From the NCBI GenBank assembly GCA_043228905.1, contig JBHGNT010000004.1:6944001-7008000 (forward strand): 64,000 nucleotides of DNA, read 5' to 3'. Positions within the stretch are counted from its first letter, which is position 1; each line of letters starts with the position of its first letter. A program made the translations under genes and the position numbers. Source of the stretch: Azolla caroliniana (lineage: Eukaryota > Polypodiophyta). The notes beneath the pieces are model-generated. The model did not search any database. It had not been told where the DNA came from and was given only the letters and a program-made list of their open reading frames with translations. Shown here piece after piece: positions 43,056 to 55,538 of this stretch.

Positions 43056-46000
43056 TCGCGAACCCGACGTGAAGAAGCAGTAGGAAGGATCAACGTGAGG
43101 ATCCACCAATACTTGGAGATGACATCCTCAAGCAATCAAGCGGGTGAGTTCGAAAGGATGATGGTAATCGTCAAACAAATGATGAGATCTCGGGACAACA
43201 ATGCGAGCGTGGAGAAGGCCATCGACCTTGTCGTGGAGATCGAGGGTCAATTTGATGGAAGGAACAAAGGGACGTGTCTCAAGCACGCCAAATCTCGAGT
43301 TTTAAGCGAGTTGTTGCCAACAACATCCAAAAACGGGTCATTGAGCTTGAGGAAGGGAAGACAACATGGACCGAGTTCGAGAAAGCAATATTAGTGGAGT
43401 TCGTGATGGAAGATTTGTCGATTATGACTCGACATGTCTTGATGAAGTGGATAGAGTAGAATAAGAAGAAGATGAATACCTCAAGGGTGTACGACGAGTT
43501 TGACCAGATGCTTAGTCATCTCCCCGACACGGACCAAGTGCTACTTGAGGAGGACAAAACTTTGTACTTCCTAAAAGCTATGGATATGAAGGATAAACGA
43601 GAACTGGGTACTCTCCTCGAAGATGACACCTAAGCGAACGGACTTGTCGCAGACTGGACTGCGGTGAAGTGAGCGTGCAATAGGCTTGACAAGTGACGTC
43701 AATGGGTTGATGACACTGACTTGGTAGGATTGAGCGGGGAGAAAACGAGACGACCAAAAGTGGCTGAGCTGCCCAAACAAAGCAACCTGGAAGAAAAGAA
43801 GATTGATGACGACATCATTGAAAAACTAACGAAGAAGTTCGAGACGGTCACGCTAGCGAACATGAATCATTGGGGCCCGAAAGGAAAAGAACCCTTTAGA
43901 TGTGTGTGGTGTGACAACATGGATCACATGAGAAGGGAGTGCGCGAGCCTTCGAGAGGCCATCCGACAAAGTATCGTATACATGGACGACAACATGATCT
44001 GCTCGAGTGAAACTCGAAGACCCCTGCGGGTGAATTTCGGAAGAGGGGGAATGAACAAAGCTACGGAAGATGCTTAGGCGATGCACTATGCTGCATCGGC
44101 CGGAATAAGAGTCGGGAAAGATAAAAATGAAGCTGCTAGAACGGGAACAAAGTTTTAGTCTTCTGTTCTCGAGTGTAAGAAGAAGGGCAAAGTTACTTTG
44201 GACGATGTAGAGCTTGCAGACTGAAGTGTTCAAAGTATCACCGGATGGTCGGATCCGGTAGATGACAACACCATACTCACGGAAGTGATGTGTGACAACC
44301 ACAAGGTGTTCGTGGATGAATGAAAAGAGAAAAAGAATGGAAGGGCAAGATAGCTCATCAAAAAGATATGAAACAAGGAGTGCGAAAAAGAAAGAAGATG
44401 CAGAAGCAAGTCGAGCTTTACAAACGGAGGATGGAGACTCAAGCCGGAAAGGGGAGTTGAGCAAACGAGTCGAAGAAACGGTTCGGCCCATGAGGGTTGA
44501 TGTCAAAGACCCCATTCGGAAGACGAGAACTATTCCTACCTATAAACTAAAGTCGGACATAGAGTAGATGACAGACCTGAAGAAGTTTCTCGAGGAACGT
44601 GTTCTTGATAGCCACGTGACCTTGCCCTTGAGGGAATTGCTCGACATTACGAAGGAGTTCCATGATACGACCGTGAACCTCGTAAAGAGAAAAAGGCAAC
44701 AATCAGACGAGGAAGAAGAGAAGCCACTAAAAGCAAAAGCGAATGCCATAACGATGGCAAGGGACGAAGTTGATGAAGATATGGTGGATAGCCACTATAC
44801 TCGGCCTCATTGGGCACGAGCGACGATAGAGACGCTAGTAAAGTTGGGAGAGAGAAAAGAGACAGTCGTAGCTTTAATAGACCATGGGTCCGAGATAAAC
44901 CTTATGCCGACTAAGGTCTACAAAAAGGGAAGATGGCCCATAAATACGAATCATGGGTGGAAGATCCGTGCGGCAATGAAAGCTACTTAAGACTTGTATG
45001 GGGCATGTCCTAATATCCCCATCACGATTGGCGATGTCGAGATAGATCAACATTCTTTTGTTCAAGATTCGGCATCCCATCTTATCATTCTTGGACAACT
45101 ATACATAACTTCGTCCCGGATGGAAACGAAAGTGTTTGTCAATGATGTGGCATTTGCTCGAGTAAGGAGTCTTGATGGGAAGAAAGCTGTACAGTTCTTG
45201 ACTGTATGTGCCAACCACGAAAGGAATCGGGATTGTCTCGGAGAAGATGCTTCAGATTTTTAGGGCAGGCTATTTGCGAGCGGGGCGTGAATAGTCCAAA
45301 CAAGCGTATGCCCCAAGAAGAAAGAAAAGTTCACGAATTTGCGAAAGGAGGGTTGTGTGTGGCCCCCAATGGAGTGTGCAAAATCAGCACATTTGATAAA
45401 GAAGAGAAGTTTCGGATGCAAAGCTTCAAGGAAGCTTTAAGAGAAGAAAAAATATTGGAAAGTGATGAAAGCATCGAATGGGTAATGGAGGAAGCCTCAT
45501 TTAACGACACCATTGGCGAAATGGAGAATGTCGTGGACTTGAGCCCTCATAGCCAACGATCAATACAAATAAACTCCATCAACATGTACGTTGCCATCGA
45601 CGAGTATAGTCGAAGTATCATGGCAGAGAAAGTCGAAGTCAATACGAAATACAAGACGGTGAACAAGAAACTAAAACCTGTTGCTATTCTGTTGCCTAAG
45701 AATGGCTGGCTAAGAATGAAGGTGTGTGGGATCCAAGCTTACGGGATCCGAGAGGAATCAGACATGCCTTCATTAAAGAGAAAAGAGAAAAGCTTCGTGT
45801 TGGGAAAGATGAATTTCTCTTGCCAGAAAAGGAAGTCGCATTTCGGGAAATGCTTGAAAGACATGGGAAAGCATTTGCTTTCTATCTGAATGAAATCGGA
45901 TGTGTTGATCTGAAGATAATAGAACCGATGGTGATATTCATAATACCACATGTGCCGTGGAACCTAAAACCGATATTAGTCCGAAGACCACACATTCCAA

Positions 46001-46650
46001 AATTAATCAAGCTCTTGAAAGAGAAGGTCGAGCTGGGAATTCTGGAGCTATCAAATGTTCCTTACTCGAATAGGTGGTTCACGATACCAAAGAAGAATGC
46101 AACCTTAAAGGTTCATACAAGATCTTCAACCAGTAAATAAAGTGACAATCCGCAATGTTGGGATCGGTCCAAGTATTGATGAGTTCGCAAAAGCATTTGC
46201 GGGAAGGTCCATTTATTCTATTGGTGATCTCTACTCAAACTACGATCAATTTCAACTAGCAGTCGACAGTAGAGACATCACAACAATGAGGACTCCGATT
46301 GGATTGGTACGAATGTGCACCCTACCTCAAGGCGCAACCAACTCTGTAGCACACATCGTAAATGCCATGAACAAAGTACTAAGAGACTACATCCCAAATA
46401 TTACAATGCCTTTCCTCGATGATATCACTATAAAAGGGTGGCCTGAATCAGAAAAGGACGAGTCTTTAGATCCAGATGGATGTCAAAGATTTGTTTCAAA
46501 CCATATTGAAGACTATGAGAGAGTGCTACAAAGACTAGAAGGAGTTGGGCTTAAATTTTCCAGAGAAAAGTCGGCATTTGGCCAACGCGAGGTCCTAGTA
46601 GTGGCACATCTTTGTGAACCATACGGACGGAAAGCCTCTCCTGAGAAGAG
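43056..46650 (+). pseudogene. Second tRNA-Trp gypsy element, truncated and decayed
   Basis: A plus-strand relative of 2915-9921. The primer site at 43056-43073 matches the tRNA-Trp complement at 16 of 18 bases. Gag runs from about 43118 with several stops and a CCHC knuckle (CVWCDNMDHMRREC, about 43900-43945). Protease follows in the frame of 44568-45263 (ALIDHGSEINLM, with one TAA at 44988-44990). RT occupies 45206-46650 with two frame changes (PFLDDITIKG, LPQGATNSV). The element is cut off after RT (YGRKASPEK), so RNase H, integrase and the 3' LTR are missing. The protease-RT junction GATTTTTAG (45255-45263) with RT in -1 matches the other copy exactly. Confidence 0.85.
45255..45263 (+). 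promoter_or_regulatory. Candidate -1 frameshift site (second copy)
   Basis: GATTTTTAG ends the protease frame, and the RT frame reads through one base back (GA TTT TTA GGG). Same nonamer and frame relation as 7133-7141. Flanking bases differ between copies, which argues for selection on the site, though common ancestry alone could also keep it. Confidence 0.5.
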
Positions 46651-46691
46651 CTTGAGGGGGAGTGTTGAGATACAAGCTCAACATTGGGTGC
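46651..46691 (+). other. Orphan polypurine tract and LTR-start stub
   Basis: AGCTTGAGGGGGAG followed by TGTTGAGATACAAGCTCAAC is the 3' end of a copia element (polypurine tract plus the first bases of an LTR). It lies between the truncated gypsy and the next LTR, with no body and no rest of the LTR. It looks like a recombination scar. Confidence 0.6.
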
Positions 46692-47135
46692 GGTTGAGAG
46701 ATCAAGCTCAACTTAGTTTAGTTAGTTAGTCAACACATGTAACTTAGTAGTTACCTAGATAGAATCTAGTTAGTGTATTGACCATAAAGCCTTAAATAGG
46801 ATTTTGTACTCGAGTGGGATACATTGTAGATCCACCACTCCATGCTCATCTAATATAGGACTTACACGTTGTACCTATATTCTCCTAGCACATGTGCACC
46901 CTTGCACATGAACCTATATATACCTCATTGAAGGTATTTTTGTATTTGATGATAGTTGATGATATTTACCTTTTAATATACTTTATCATCCCACATCTTG
47001 TTTTTGTGTTCATAAGTGTACTTCTCTCTCTCTTCCTCTCACGCACACATACACACACATATCACTTAATCTTCTGCTACGCAATCACATAATTAGGTAA
47101 TAATTATTCCTTAATTAATTACCTAATCCTTAACA
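46692..47135 (+). repeat. 5' LTR of copia element F
   Basis: 444 bp; its start GGTTGAGAGATCAAGCTC matches the 3' copy TGTTGAGAGATCAAGCTC at 50168, so the terminal TG is mutated. A CT-rich tract (about 47021-47040) lies downstream of a TTAAATAGG TATA-like box (about 46792-46800). The tRNA-Met primer site TGGTATCAAAGC follows at 47136-47147, one base off the standard. Confidence 0.9.
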
Positions 47136-47302
47136 TGGTATCAAAGCGTGTGGTTTAGAAAATCCACTAAGCCCACCCGACTCCGTGATTGTGTGTTCAA
47201 AACGCCAATGACAAATTCTGGCCATCCGCTACCGTAGTGCCACTACGTAGCACAAGTACGTGATCGAAGAAAGAAGAGCCAAAAAGGAAGACACAAAACA
47301 AC

Positions 47303-50154
47303 ATGAACACACAAATGGGTAGCTCGCTCCCTAGCGAAAAGCTAGACCGGAGCAATCATTCATCTTGGGAGTACAAGATGACCCAATACCTCATCGGCCA
47401 AGGGTATTGGAGCTACATCAACAACGCACTCGAGAACAAGCCCGACAACACAAACGCCAACTACCCAACGTGGGAGCAAGGAGCGAGTCGGGTAATGTAT
47501 TGCTTGGCAACATGTGTCCACGACCATATGCTTAGCTACATTCGAGATGCCAAGACGCCTAAAGAGGCGTGGGAGAACTTAAAGAAAATGTTCGCCGCCA
47601 ACACAACTGCCCGCAAACTTCAACTCCGGCAAGAGTTGAATAACATTTGGCAAAAAGACATGTTTGTGTCGGACTACACCACCAAAATCAAGAGCATTTG
47701 TCACTCGCTTGGCTCCATCAACATAAATGTCGACGAAGACGAGATGGTTCAAGTATGCTTGGGTGGCCTCACACAACGATTTGATCCACTACGGACAGTA
47801 ATCTTGGCGAGAGATAACCCTCCTTCATTCTTCAACCTCCAATCGATGTTATTGGTCGAAGAAAACCACGTCCGAACCAAAAGCAAGGCACCGGAAGGAC
47901 AAATGTTCTTCTCGAATTCGGACGGTGGTCATGGAAGAGGTCGTGGCGGTAGAAGAGGAAGCCATCGAGGAACCTTCAAAAGAAGGGGGAGCTTCCAACC
48001 CGAACAAGGTCGGCAAACGAGGCCCGCAACTTGCAATTATTGCGGCAAAATCGGCCACTATGAGGCGGAGTGTCGGAAGAAAAGAAGCGAGTCGGTGTCG
48101 ACAAGACAACAACTCACAAACTACGCCAACAACTCCGAATACGATGATTACGGAGGACTATTCGTAATGAGGCATAGAGCGAACTCTATGACGGCCTCCA
48201 ACTCCACAAGCGCCTACAACTCGGAAGATGTGTGGCTCGTTGATTCTGGCGCCTCACATCACATGACATCTCACGAACAGTGGTTTCGTGATTTACGAAC
48301 GCCGGATTTACCAATGGCTTCATAGAGACGAGAGATGACACCACGCACCCCATTCGGCACATCGGCAATGTCCCATTTGGGAAAGAAGGCGAGCAAACTT
48401 GCATAAAGAATGTCTTGCACGTGCCCACAATAACGAAGAATTTGGTCTCGGTCGGCTAAATCGTGGAGCAAGGCATGCAAGTCCGCTTCAACAACGAAGG
48501 TTGTTTCATTGAGAAAGATGGCCGACTCATAGCGAAGGGGCGGAGAGACGGCCGAATGTTCATCCTCGATTCAAACGAGGTGAAATCGGCAATGTACGCT
48601 AAAGGTCTCAAAAACGAGACGAACATTGAGTTGTGGCACAAAAGAATCGGCCACATGAACCTCCAACGGCTCCGAGCAATGCAAACAAAGGGAGTTGTCA
48701 TCGGACTTCCGACATTCGAGTCGAAACGAGTCGACCGAGTATGTGAAGCGTGTCAACTCAGCAAACAACATCGACTCCCATTCCCAAAGGAGAGCTCCGC
48801 AAGAAAAGGCCTCCTCAACGTCATACACTCGGATGTATGGGGACCAGCTCAAACGTCGATGATCGGAGGATGCCGATACTACGTAACCTTCATCGACGAC
48901 TACTCACGCTACGCGTGGCTCTACCCGATGAAGAAGAAGAGCGAAGTGTTCTCCCACTTCCAAAAGCTCAAGGGGCAAGTCGAAAAAGAAACCAGTCGGC
49001 ACATTCGATGCCTACGATCGGATGGAGGAAAGGAGTACTTCTCCGACGAGTTCACCTCCTACCTCCAAAGTGAAGGCATTCGGAGAGAATTCTCATGCCG
49101 ACACACACCCCAACAAAATGGATTCGCCAAAAGGAAAAATCGGCAAATACTCGAGGTAGCATGTGCCATGATGCATGAGAAGCACATGCCGAATTTCTAT
49201 TGGGCCAAAGCGGCATCCACGGCCGTCTATCTCATGAACCGGTGCACCACCAATGGATTCCATGAGCTAACTCCATACGAGCTCCTCGTCGGAAGGAAGC
49301 TGATCCTGTCGCACCTCAAGGTGTTCGGAAGCATTGCGAATGTACACATCCCGAATGAACAACGACAGAAGCCCGACGCGAAGTCAGAGGAATGTATCCT
49401 CATAGGATACTCGTCCGAGAAGAAGGCGTACAAGTGTTACAAACCTTCTATTTGAGCGGTTCGGGTAAGTCGAGATGTAGTCTTCGACAAGTTCGCATCG
49501 TGGTGCGTACCAAAGGCAACTTCGACTCCGACTTCAGTCGACCCGGAATCTGCTGAACAAGAGGTAGAAGTTGGAGATCGCTTCGAACATATGTTCGAAG
49601 AAAGTCCAATTACGACCGAGGTTAGTGGGCCACAAGAGCCCCCACGCGACCCAAGCACGTCGCGGCCAAGTACGAACTTGGACAAAGGCAAAGGTAAGAT
49701 GCCCGAATACGAAGTCGATCACCCTAACAACAATGATTCAGATGGATCAACTCCCTCACTAGATAGTGAGTTCGGTGTACCCATCATGCGTACACCCGCA
49801 GTAAAGAAGGAGCTCACATCAGCAAGCGAAAAACTTCGATGCTCTTCTAGAGAGAAGAATCTCGTTGCTCGGCTCGGCTACAACGAGTATATGGCCCATC
49901 ATTACGCCTTCGCGATGAAGGTAGCGGCCGAACAAGAGCCCAAGAGCTCCACCGAAGCGGCTCGTAACCCACGATGGGTGGAAGTAGTCGACCTTCGCCC
50001 ACACACTACAAGCCTTCGTCACCGGCTTGAGGGGGAGGACTCGAGATTGCCATGGCGAACAAAGCCGAAGGCCAGACAGAAGCCACACAAAAGCCGACAT
50101 CGAAAGTCGGACAACGCCGAAAACAACGCCGGATTTCGGACGCATCACACTTGA
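47303..50154 (+). pseudogene. Copia F Gag-protease-integrase, lacking RT and RNase H
   Basis: Gag starts at ATG 47303 (LDRSNHSSWEYKM) with the knuckle CNYCGKIGHYEAEC (about 48034-48075) and protease WLVDSGASHHM (about 48232). A frameshift near 48315 and a stop in the LVSVG segment (about 48457) interrupt it. Integrase is open from 48463 to 49455, with HKRIGHMN, CEACQ, HSDVWGP, RSDGGKEYF, and QNGFAKRKNR where QNG-AERxNR is normal. The linker (SRDVVFDKF) then runs into a segment that leads directly to the polypurine tract near 50155. The whole RT and RNase H, about 1.5 kb, are missing, so it could move only with help. Confidence 0.88.
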
Positions 50155-50167
50155 GCTTGAGGGGGCA

Positions 50168-50373
50168 TGTTGAGAGATCAAGCTCAACTTAGTTTAGTTA
50201 GTTAGTCAACACATGTAACTTAGTAGTTACCTAGATAGAACCTAGTTAGTGTATTGACCATAAAGCCTTAAATAGGATTTTGTACTCGAGTGGGATACAT
50301 TGTAGATCCACCACTCCATGCTCATTTAATATAGGACTTACACATTGTACCTATATTCTCCTAGCACATGTGC
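50168..50373 (+). repeat. Truncated 3' LTR of copia F
   Basis: 206 bp matching the first part of 46692-47135 with about three differences, preceded by GCTTGAGGGGGCA. It stops at CACATGTGC, where minus-oriented copia sequence begins. Confidence 0.88.
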
Positions 50374-50818
50374 TTCCTTTCAACTTCTATGTTGCTTGTT
50401 GCTCCTGGAATGCAAGTCGCTCTAATACCACTTGTTGTTGTTGGATATGCGCCGAATTGTATGTGTATGTGTGTGTGTGTGTGTGTGTGTGAGGACCTAT
50501 CGTATGTGTTCAACAAACTACACCGAATAGAGGCAAGAAGATGTAATAGAAGATAGACACAGTTTAAGCTTTAATGGATACTCTCTTATTACACTCGTTC
50601 TCTCTCTCTCTCTCTCTCTCTGACTCAATTTACAAGATGAACAAGAGGTCTCCTTTTACAATGTTAGGTTATTGCTTATATACTAAGCCTTAACTCTTTG
50701 GACGAGTTCACACTAGGATACAAATTGGAAGGAGTCTTCTTTTATGCCAACAAGATCAAGCTACCAATCACTCTAATACCATGTAACAAATCGAATATGA
50801 TTCTATGCAGCGGAAGAG

Positions 50819-50850
<32 letters not shown>

Positions 50851-50851
50851 A

Positions 50852-50917
<66 letters not shown>

Positions 50918-51501
50918 ATACAGAAAACAAGCAAACTGTATTAACAATAATAAGACAACCAACCACATACGAGGAGAAATGTGCTTATGTAATCAGGTGG
51001 AGACTTAACTACACTAAATATGTATCATAGAACTTTAAGGCTCTATGATACACTAGTTACTATATTTCGGAGGTGGGGTGTTCACACAATTGAATATACT
51101 AAGGTGTGTTCCAACACTAGGGAAGTTGAGTTCGATTCTCAACAAGAGAAAACCAAAACTCACCCGATTGAAGAGATCGAAGATGAAGAAGACTATGAGG
51201 TCTACAATGCGTGTTGAGTATGTGTATGCCGACAACACTCGATTCCTACTTTCAATCGTTGCATCTAGTATAGACCACCAAATTAAACTTGTTATATCTC
51301 TTTACGAAGCTCTAACCGAGGGCTTTCCAACACTTGTCTTTGTGCCCAATTTTATTGCCGATAGAGAACGCATCAACAAAAACAAATTCACTTCTTCTTC
51401 TTCCCCTCTCCACTCTTGCTTTTTCTTTCTTTCTTTGTCTCTCTCTTCGTAAGTAATGACATTCATTACGAAAGAATAAAACACTACTATGACTAACTTA
51501 C
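50374..51501 (-). repeat. Two minus-oriented copia LTR starts with GT and GA microsatellites, plus spacer
   Basis: Complements of a tRNA-Met-like primer site occur at 50419-50430 and 50770-50781 (TGGTATTAGAG on minus), each followed to the right by LTR-like sequence. The first LTR has a GT tract (about 50463-50491) and a CT tract (50600-50622). The second has GT (50830-50850) and GA (about 50857-50914) tracts. From 51100 to 51215 the plus strand reads REVEFDSQQ and EEIEDEED, a copia linker scrap. 51220-51500 holds nothing I recognise. Confidence 0.55.
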
Positions 51502-51970
51502 TATTGAGAAGCAAGCTCAACAAAGGTATGTGATGCTTATTGAGAAATAAGCTATAGTAGCTATTAGCTAATTAGCTACTAGTGGACATAAAGGTGAAAC
51601 AACTATTTAGCTATGCACAACTATTTAGCTACTGACAACTATTTAGCTACAGACAGCTATTTAGCTACAGACAGCTATTTAGCTACTGGCAGCTAATTAG
51701 CTGCATATATAAGTCACTTATGTACTTAGGTAAAAAGTAAGTGTAGTAAGTAGAAAAGTAAGAGTAAGAGTGAGAGTAGTGCAAAGAGTAAGAACAAAAA
51801 ACAGAAAATACACGAGAGCGAGTTGAGCTCTGCGTGTAATGAAGTAGAAGCTTTTTGGACTGTGCAGAGGTAAGCCTCCTTCCCCTTCCCCTTTTCTGCC
51901 TTGAGCACTGAATGATCCAGCACATCACGATCCGTTGTGCACATAGAAGAGCCGCAGCGACTTCGTAACA
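51502..51970 (+). repeat. 5' LTR of copia element D, with minisatellite
   Basis: Begins near ATTGAGAAGCAAGCTCAAC (terminal TG mutated) and ends CGTAACA before the primer site TGGTATAAGAGC (51971-51982). Five to six copies of a roughly 18-bp unit containing CTATTTAGCTAC lie at about 51596-51690. The 3' end of element D is outside the window. Confidence 0.7.
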
Positions 51971-52100
51971 TGGTATAAGAGCAGAGTTCCTCATAAAGAA
52001 GATTAGAACAGTACAGATATGAGAAAGGTTGTTTCTCTGTTTGCTAATCTGAATCAGAGAGAGAGTTGTCTATGAAGTTAACCATAATTTGAAAGAGAAA

Positions 52101-52330
52101 ATGGCTACAGAGAATGCAAGCCAAATAGTCACAAAAAAACTAGATAAAAACAATTTCCCGGCGTGGAAATTTAGAATGACAAACTTCCTTATGGGGAAAG
52201 GATACTGGGATTATATTGAAGGAGACCTAGAAGAGGCTCCAGAGATCCCTGAAGAAAATGCATCTGTTACACAGATTAAAGCATTTAAGGAATGGAACCA
52301 AGGGGGCAAGAAAGGTATTGCATTGGTTGT
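52101..52330 (+). pseudogene. Copia D Gag start, split by copia C
   Basis: ATG 52101 opens a copia Gag (LDKNNFPAWKFRM, MGKGYWDYIEG, FKEWNQGGKKG). The sequence is cut after about 77 codons by the LTR of copia C, which starts at 52331. The continuation lies beyond the window. Confidence 0.85.
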
Positions 52331-52775
52331 TGTTGAGCGAGCAAGCTCAACCGGATTCGGATCGGGTGAATAAGCCTGACCCGAATCGGCATCTAGAAGG
52401 ATGAGCCAGATCGGTATCCGGATGGTATCCGGAAACAACCGGCCGGATCGGAGAGCTGGATTTGAGCGGGAATCAGAAGCCTAGTAGTAGCCTAGACTAC
52501 TAGGTAATCATTTTCTCGTAGTTAGTGTCAGTCGCACGTGTGAGCATTGAAGTACCTGTCAGTACTTCTGTCAGTCCTTTATGGACTTGTACAAATAGTG
52601 TTGTTTAGCACGTTGTATGTACAGAGTTTTAGAGTTAATTTTTTAATATAGTTTTATGTTCTGCTCTCTCTGTCTCCTCTGTGTTTGAAGCTTTTCCATT
52701 AAACCTTCATCTCATTTTCTGTTGCTATCTGGATGAGCTGGTTTAGTCTGATGCTTCCGCACATTAACATTCACA
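52331..52775 (+). repeat. 5' LTR of copia element C
   Basis: 445 bp starting TGTTGAGCGAGCAAGCTCAACC and ending ATTCACA. The primer site TGGTATCAGAGC follows immediately at 52776-52787. It sits inside the Gag frame of copia D. The last five bases before it (GTTGT) should recur after the 3' LTR outside the window. Confidence 0.85.
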
Positions 52776-52869
52776 TGGTATCAGAGCGCGAGGGTTGAGA
52801 ACCTCTGCAGCCGACATTTGCTTCCGTAGACGAACCCTAGAACTCGGTAACAACAAATAGAGAGAAGAT

Positions 52870-53361
52870 ATGGATAGAGGAATGGCGATTTCACTTCCAA
52901 CAGAGAAGCTCGACCGGAGCAACTATGCGTCCTGGTCATATAAAATGCACCAATACATGTTGGGGCATGGATATTGGAGCTTCGTGGAAGGAACAAATGA
53001 AGTATCATTAGAGCCATCACACAAAGACTTCTCGGTATGGGAGCAAGGAGCGAGTCGGGTACATTATTGTCTTGCGTCCGGTGTGCATGATCAAATGCTC
53101 AGCTACATCAAGGATGCAAAGACGTTGAAGGAGGACTGGGAAAATCTACGGAAGATTTTTGCCACAAGTACCACAACTCGTAAGTTGCAACTCCGGCAAG
53201 AGCTGAACAACATCCGGCAAAGAGACATGTCGGTTACGGACTACACCACCAAGATAAAGGAGATTTTCGATGCACTCGGGTCCATCAACGTGACGGTGGA
53301 CAAAGACGAAATGGTACAAATCTGCCTCGGTGGTCTAACGCAAAGGTACGGGTCAATCCGG
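52870..53361 (+). pseudogene. Copia C Gag, first part
   Basis: ATG 52870 (MDRGMAIS), closely related to the Gags at 47303 and 55689: LDRSNYASWSYKMHQYM, EQGASRVHYCLAS, LQLRQELNNIRQRDMS and MVQICLGGLTQRYGS. The frame is intact up to about 53361, where foreign sequence interrupts it. Confidence 0.88.
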
Positions 53362-54415
53362 TGTCATGGCGTGGCTCTCCTAGAAGCGTATCGTTGCGTA
53401 GACAAAAGATATCGTGAAAGTGAGGAAGGAATCACTGGGATTATGGACGGAAGAGACAAAAGAGTAGAGATAGAGTAAATAGAGATCAACAAGATATGAC
53501 AAGATGGGATATAGAATGATATTTGAAGGAATGAAAGAAACTTATAATTATTTGATGAATGAGTTACAAAATGATTGTGAGCATCGTTGAACCTTCGAGC
53601 TTTGTCTCACAAGGTAATCGCTCTTCTCTTTCTTGATGGTAGACCATAGTCTTCCCTTCAATCTCTCGACAAGTATAAGACTCGAACCGCCGCCCTTCTG
53701 TTGCGAGTTGAGAACCACCACCCCCAAGCTAGTTCTTCTTTTCTCTTTTAAGAATACCTTTCTCTGTCTCTTTCTCTATTACAATATATCTTTCTCTAGA
53801 TCCAATATAATCATTTCCATCTTATTTCTTGGTTTCCTTTTGTCTATACTTCCTTCTCCTTTTATAGGGAAGAGATGGTTCTACATGTGGGCCATGTGGC
53901 GCACATGCAAAGAGGCTCTTGCATGTGTGCTATATGGTGCACATGTAGCACGTTTGATGGTTTAAACCATATAATACTACTTAAATGAAAACAAGAAAGA
54001 CGTGCACATTTACATGCATTATAAGTATAGGCTAAATGGTAAGGTTTGAATGCCATAACATTGAGGTTGTTGGTTCAAGTCCTCTTTTGCCAATGTAATT
54101 TTGTGCATGTATTATATTACATGGTTTAGACTATAAAATACTACTTCAAATCATATATTATTTTGTAAATTATTAGTATAGGCTAAATGGTAACCTTTGA
54201 GTGTCATAAGGTAGGGTTTATTAGTTCAAGTCCTTTTTTGTCCATGTAATATAATATATATATTTTTTTTTTTATAATAGATATATATATATTTGTCTCT
54301 ACATATAATGTATAATATTATCATAGTATGTTATTAACATTATAAAGGTTTATTTTATTTTCATTACGTATTTATCTTATTGTGGATTTTAATGTGAAGC
54401 TTTCGTACTTCACAA
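53362..54415. mobile_element. About 1.05-kb insertion inside copia C gag, unidentified
   Basis: Related Gags continue without a gap at this point, so roughly 1050 bp are inserted between the QRYGS codons and the resumed SFFDLQSMLMV codons. The insert starts TGTCATGG and ends TTCACAACA, so a solo LTR is possible, with flanks TCCGG and CTGGA that do not match cleanly. It contains two tRNA-like modules about 152 bp apart (54031-54100 and 54183-54250), the first with a perfect Pol III B box (GGTTCAAGTCC), and a (TA)n stretch. No coding is seen. Confidence 0.5.
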
Positions 54416-55145
54416 CACTGGACAACAATTTGCACCTGGGCGAAACCACTGTCCTTCTTCGACTTGCAATCGATGTTGATGGTCAAAGAAAACCACGCGA
54501 GTGGGTCAAGGACCACTCAATCGGACGGCCGGATGTTGTACACGGAGACAGATCGGCCCCATGGATGTGGTGGACGAGGTGGGTCGGCACGCAATGGAGG
54601 CGGCCAACAAGAGCAGGACCGGAGACATAGAGGATGTGCCGACAGCAGTTCCGGACCCTCCACAAGCAGGGGGAGTCAAAGCGGCGCCGAGAACCGGCAA
54701 GGAAAGGCCGACACGAAATGTTGGTATTGTGGCAAAAAGGACCATAGGGAAAGCGAGTGCTGGAAGAAGCGCGTCGATTTGGACAAATTCGGATCTAGGA
54801 AAACCGGCCGGGAGAACCGGCAAAGCTCGCACTACGTAGAAGGATCAGAAGGCCCCAGAACCAGGAAAATCGGCAAAGGGCCAGCCTTTGTGATGAAGCA
54901 CAAGGCTAACTCGATGAAGAAGACTACTTTTGGATCGGAGGAAGTATGGTACGTTGATTCCGGAGCGTCCAACCACATGACGAGCCATGAAGAGTGGTTC
55001 TCTTTTTTGGAGAAACCGGAACAACCGGGGATTGTCGAAACCGGAGACGACACCCCTCACCCGATTGTGCATGTCGGAGAAGTCCCTTTAAGCCATGTCG
55101 GACAAAAGGGGAAGTTGATGAACGTACTACATGTTCTAACTATCA
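54416..55145 (+). pseudogene. Copia C Gag end and protease, split by copia B
   Basis: Resumes with SFFDLQSMLMVKENH, then the knuckle CWYCGKKDHRESEC (about 54719-54760) and protease VWYVDSGASNHMTSHEEWF (about 54950). It reaches VLHVLTI at 55145, where the LTR of copia B begins. The next codons (SKNLLSVGQIV) resume at 63710. Confidence 0.88.
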
Positions 55146-55538
55146 TGTTGAGAATCAAGCTCAACTTGGTCTAGTGTGTGAACTCACCTTGAGAGTGAAT
55201 AGACACTCCAACGGTCAAGAGTCACCATTATGTCACCACTTTGTATTCTAGCATTTAGTATGAGTCATAAAATCATATTCTATGACACATAACTTATGAG
55301 CTTTCACATTCCCCATGCTCTATGAGTCTTGTAGTTAATGAAGAGAGAGGGTGACTATATAAAGCACCCTCCTCCCACCTTGTATTTTGTCGAGTCTTTC
55401 TCCTTTGTTAATATACTTTACCTTGCGTATTCTCTGTGTCTTACTCCTTGTCTCTCTCTCACTCTCTCTCCCTCTCTCATACACACACACAGTTCATATC
55501 TATTCCGTTGCACAGAATCCATCTTTTGATTCTTTACA
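55146..55538 (+). repeat. 5' LTR of copia B
   Basis: 393 bp, TGTTGAGAATCAAGCTC to TCTTTACA. It has a TATATAAAG box (about 55356-55364) followed by a CT-rich tract (55450-55486). Confidence 0.92.
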
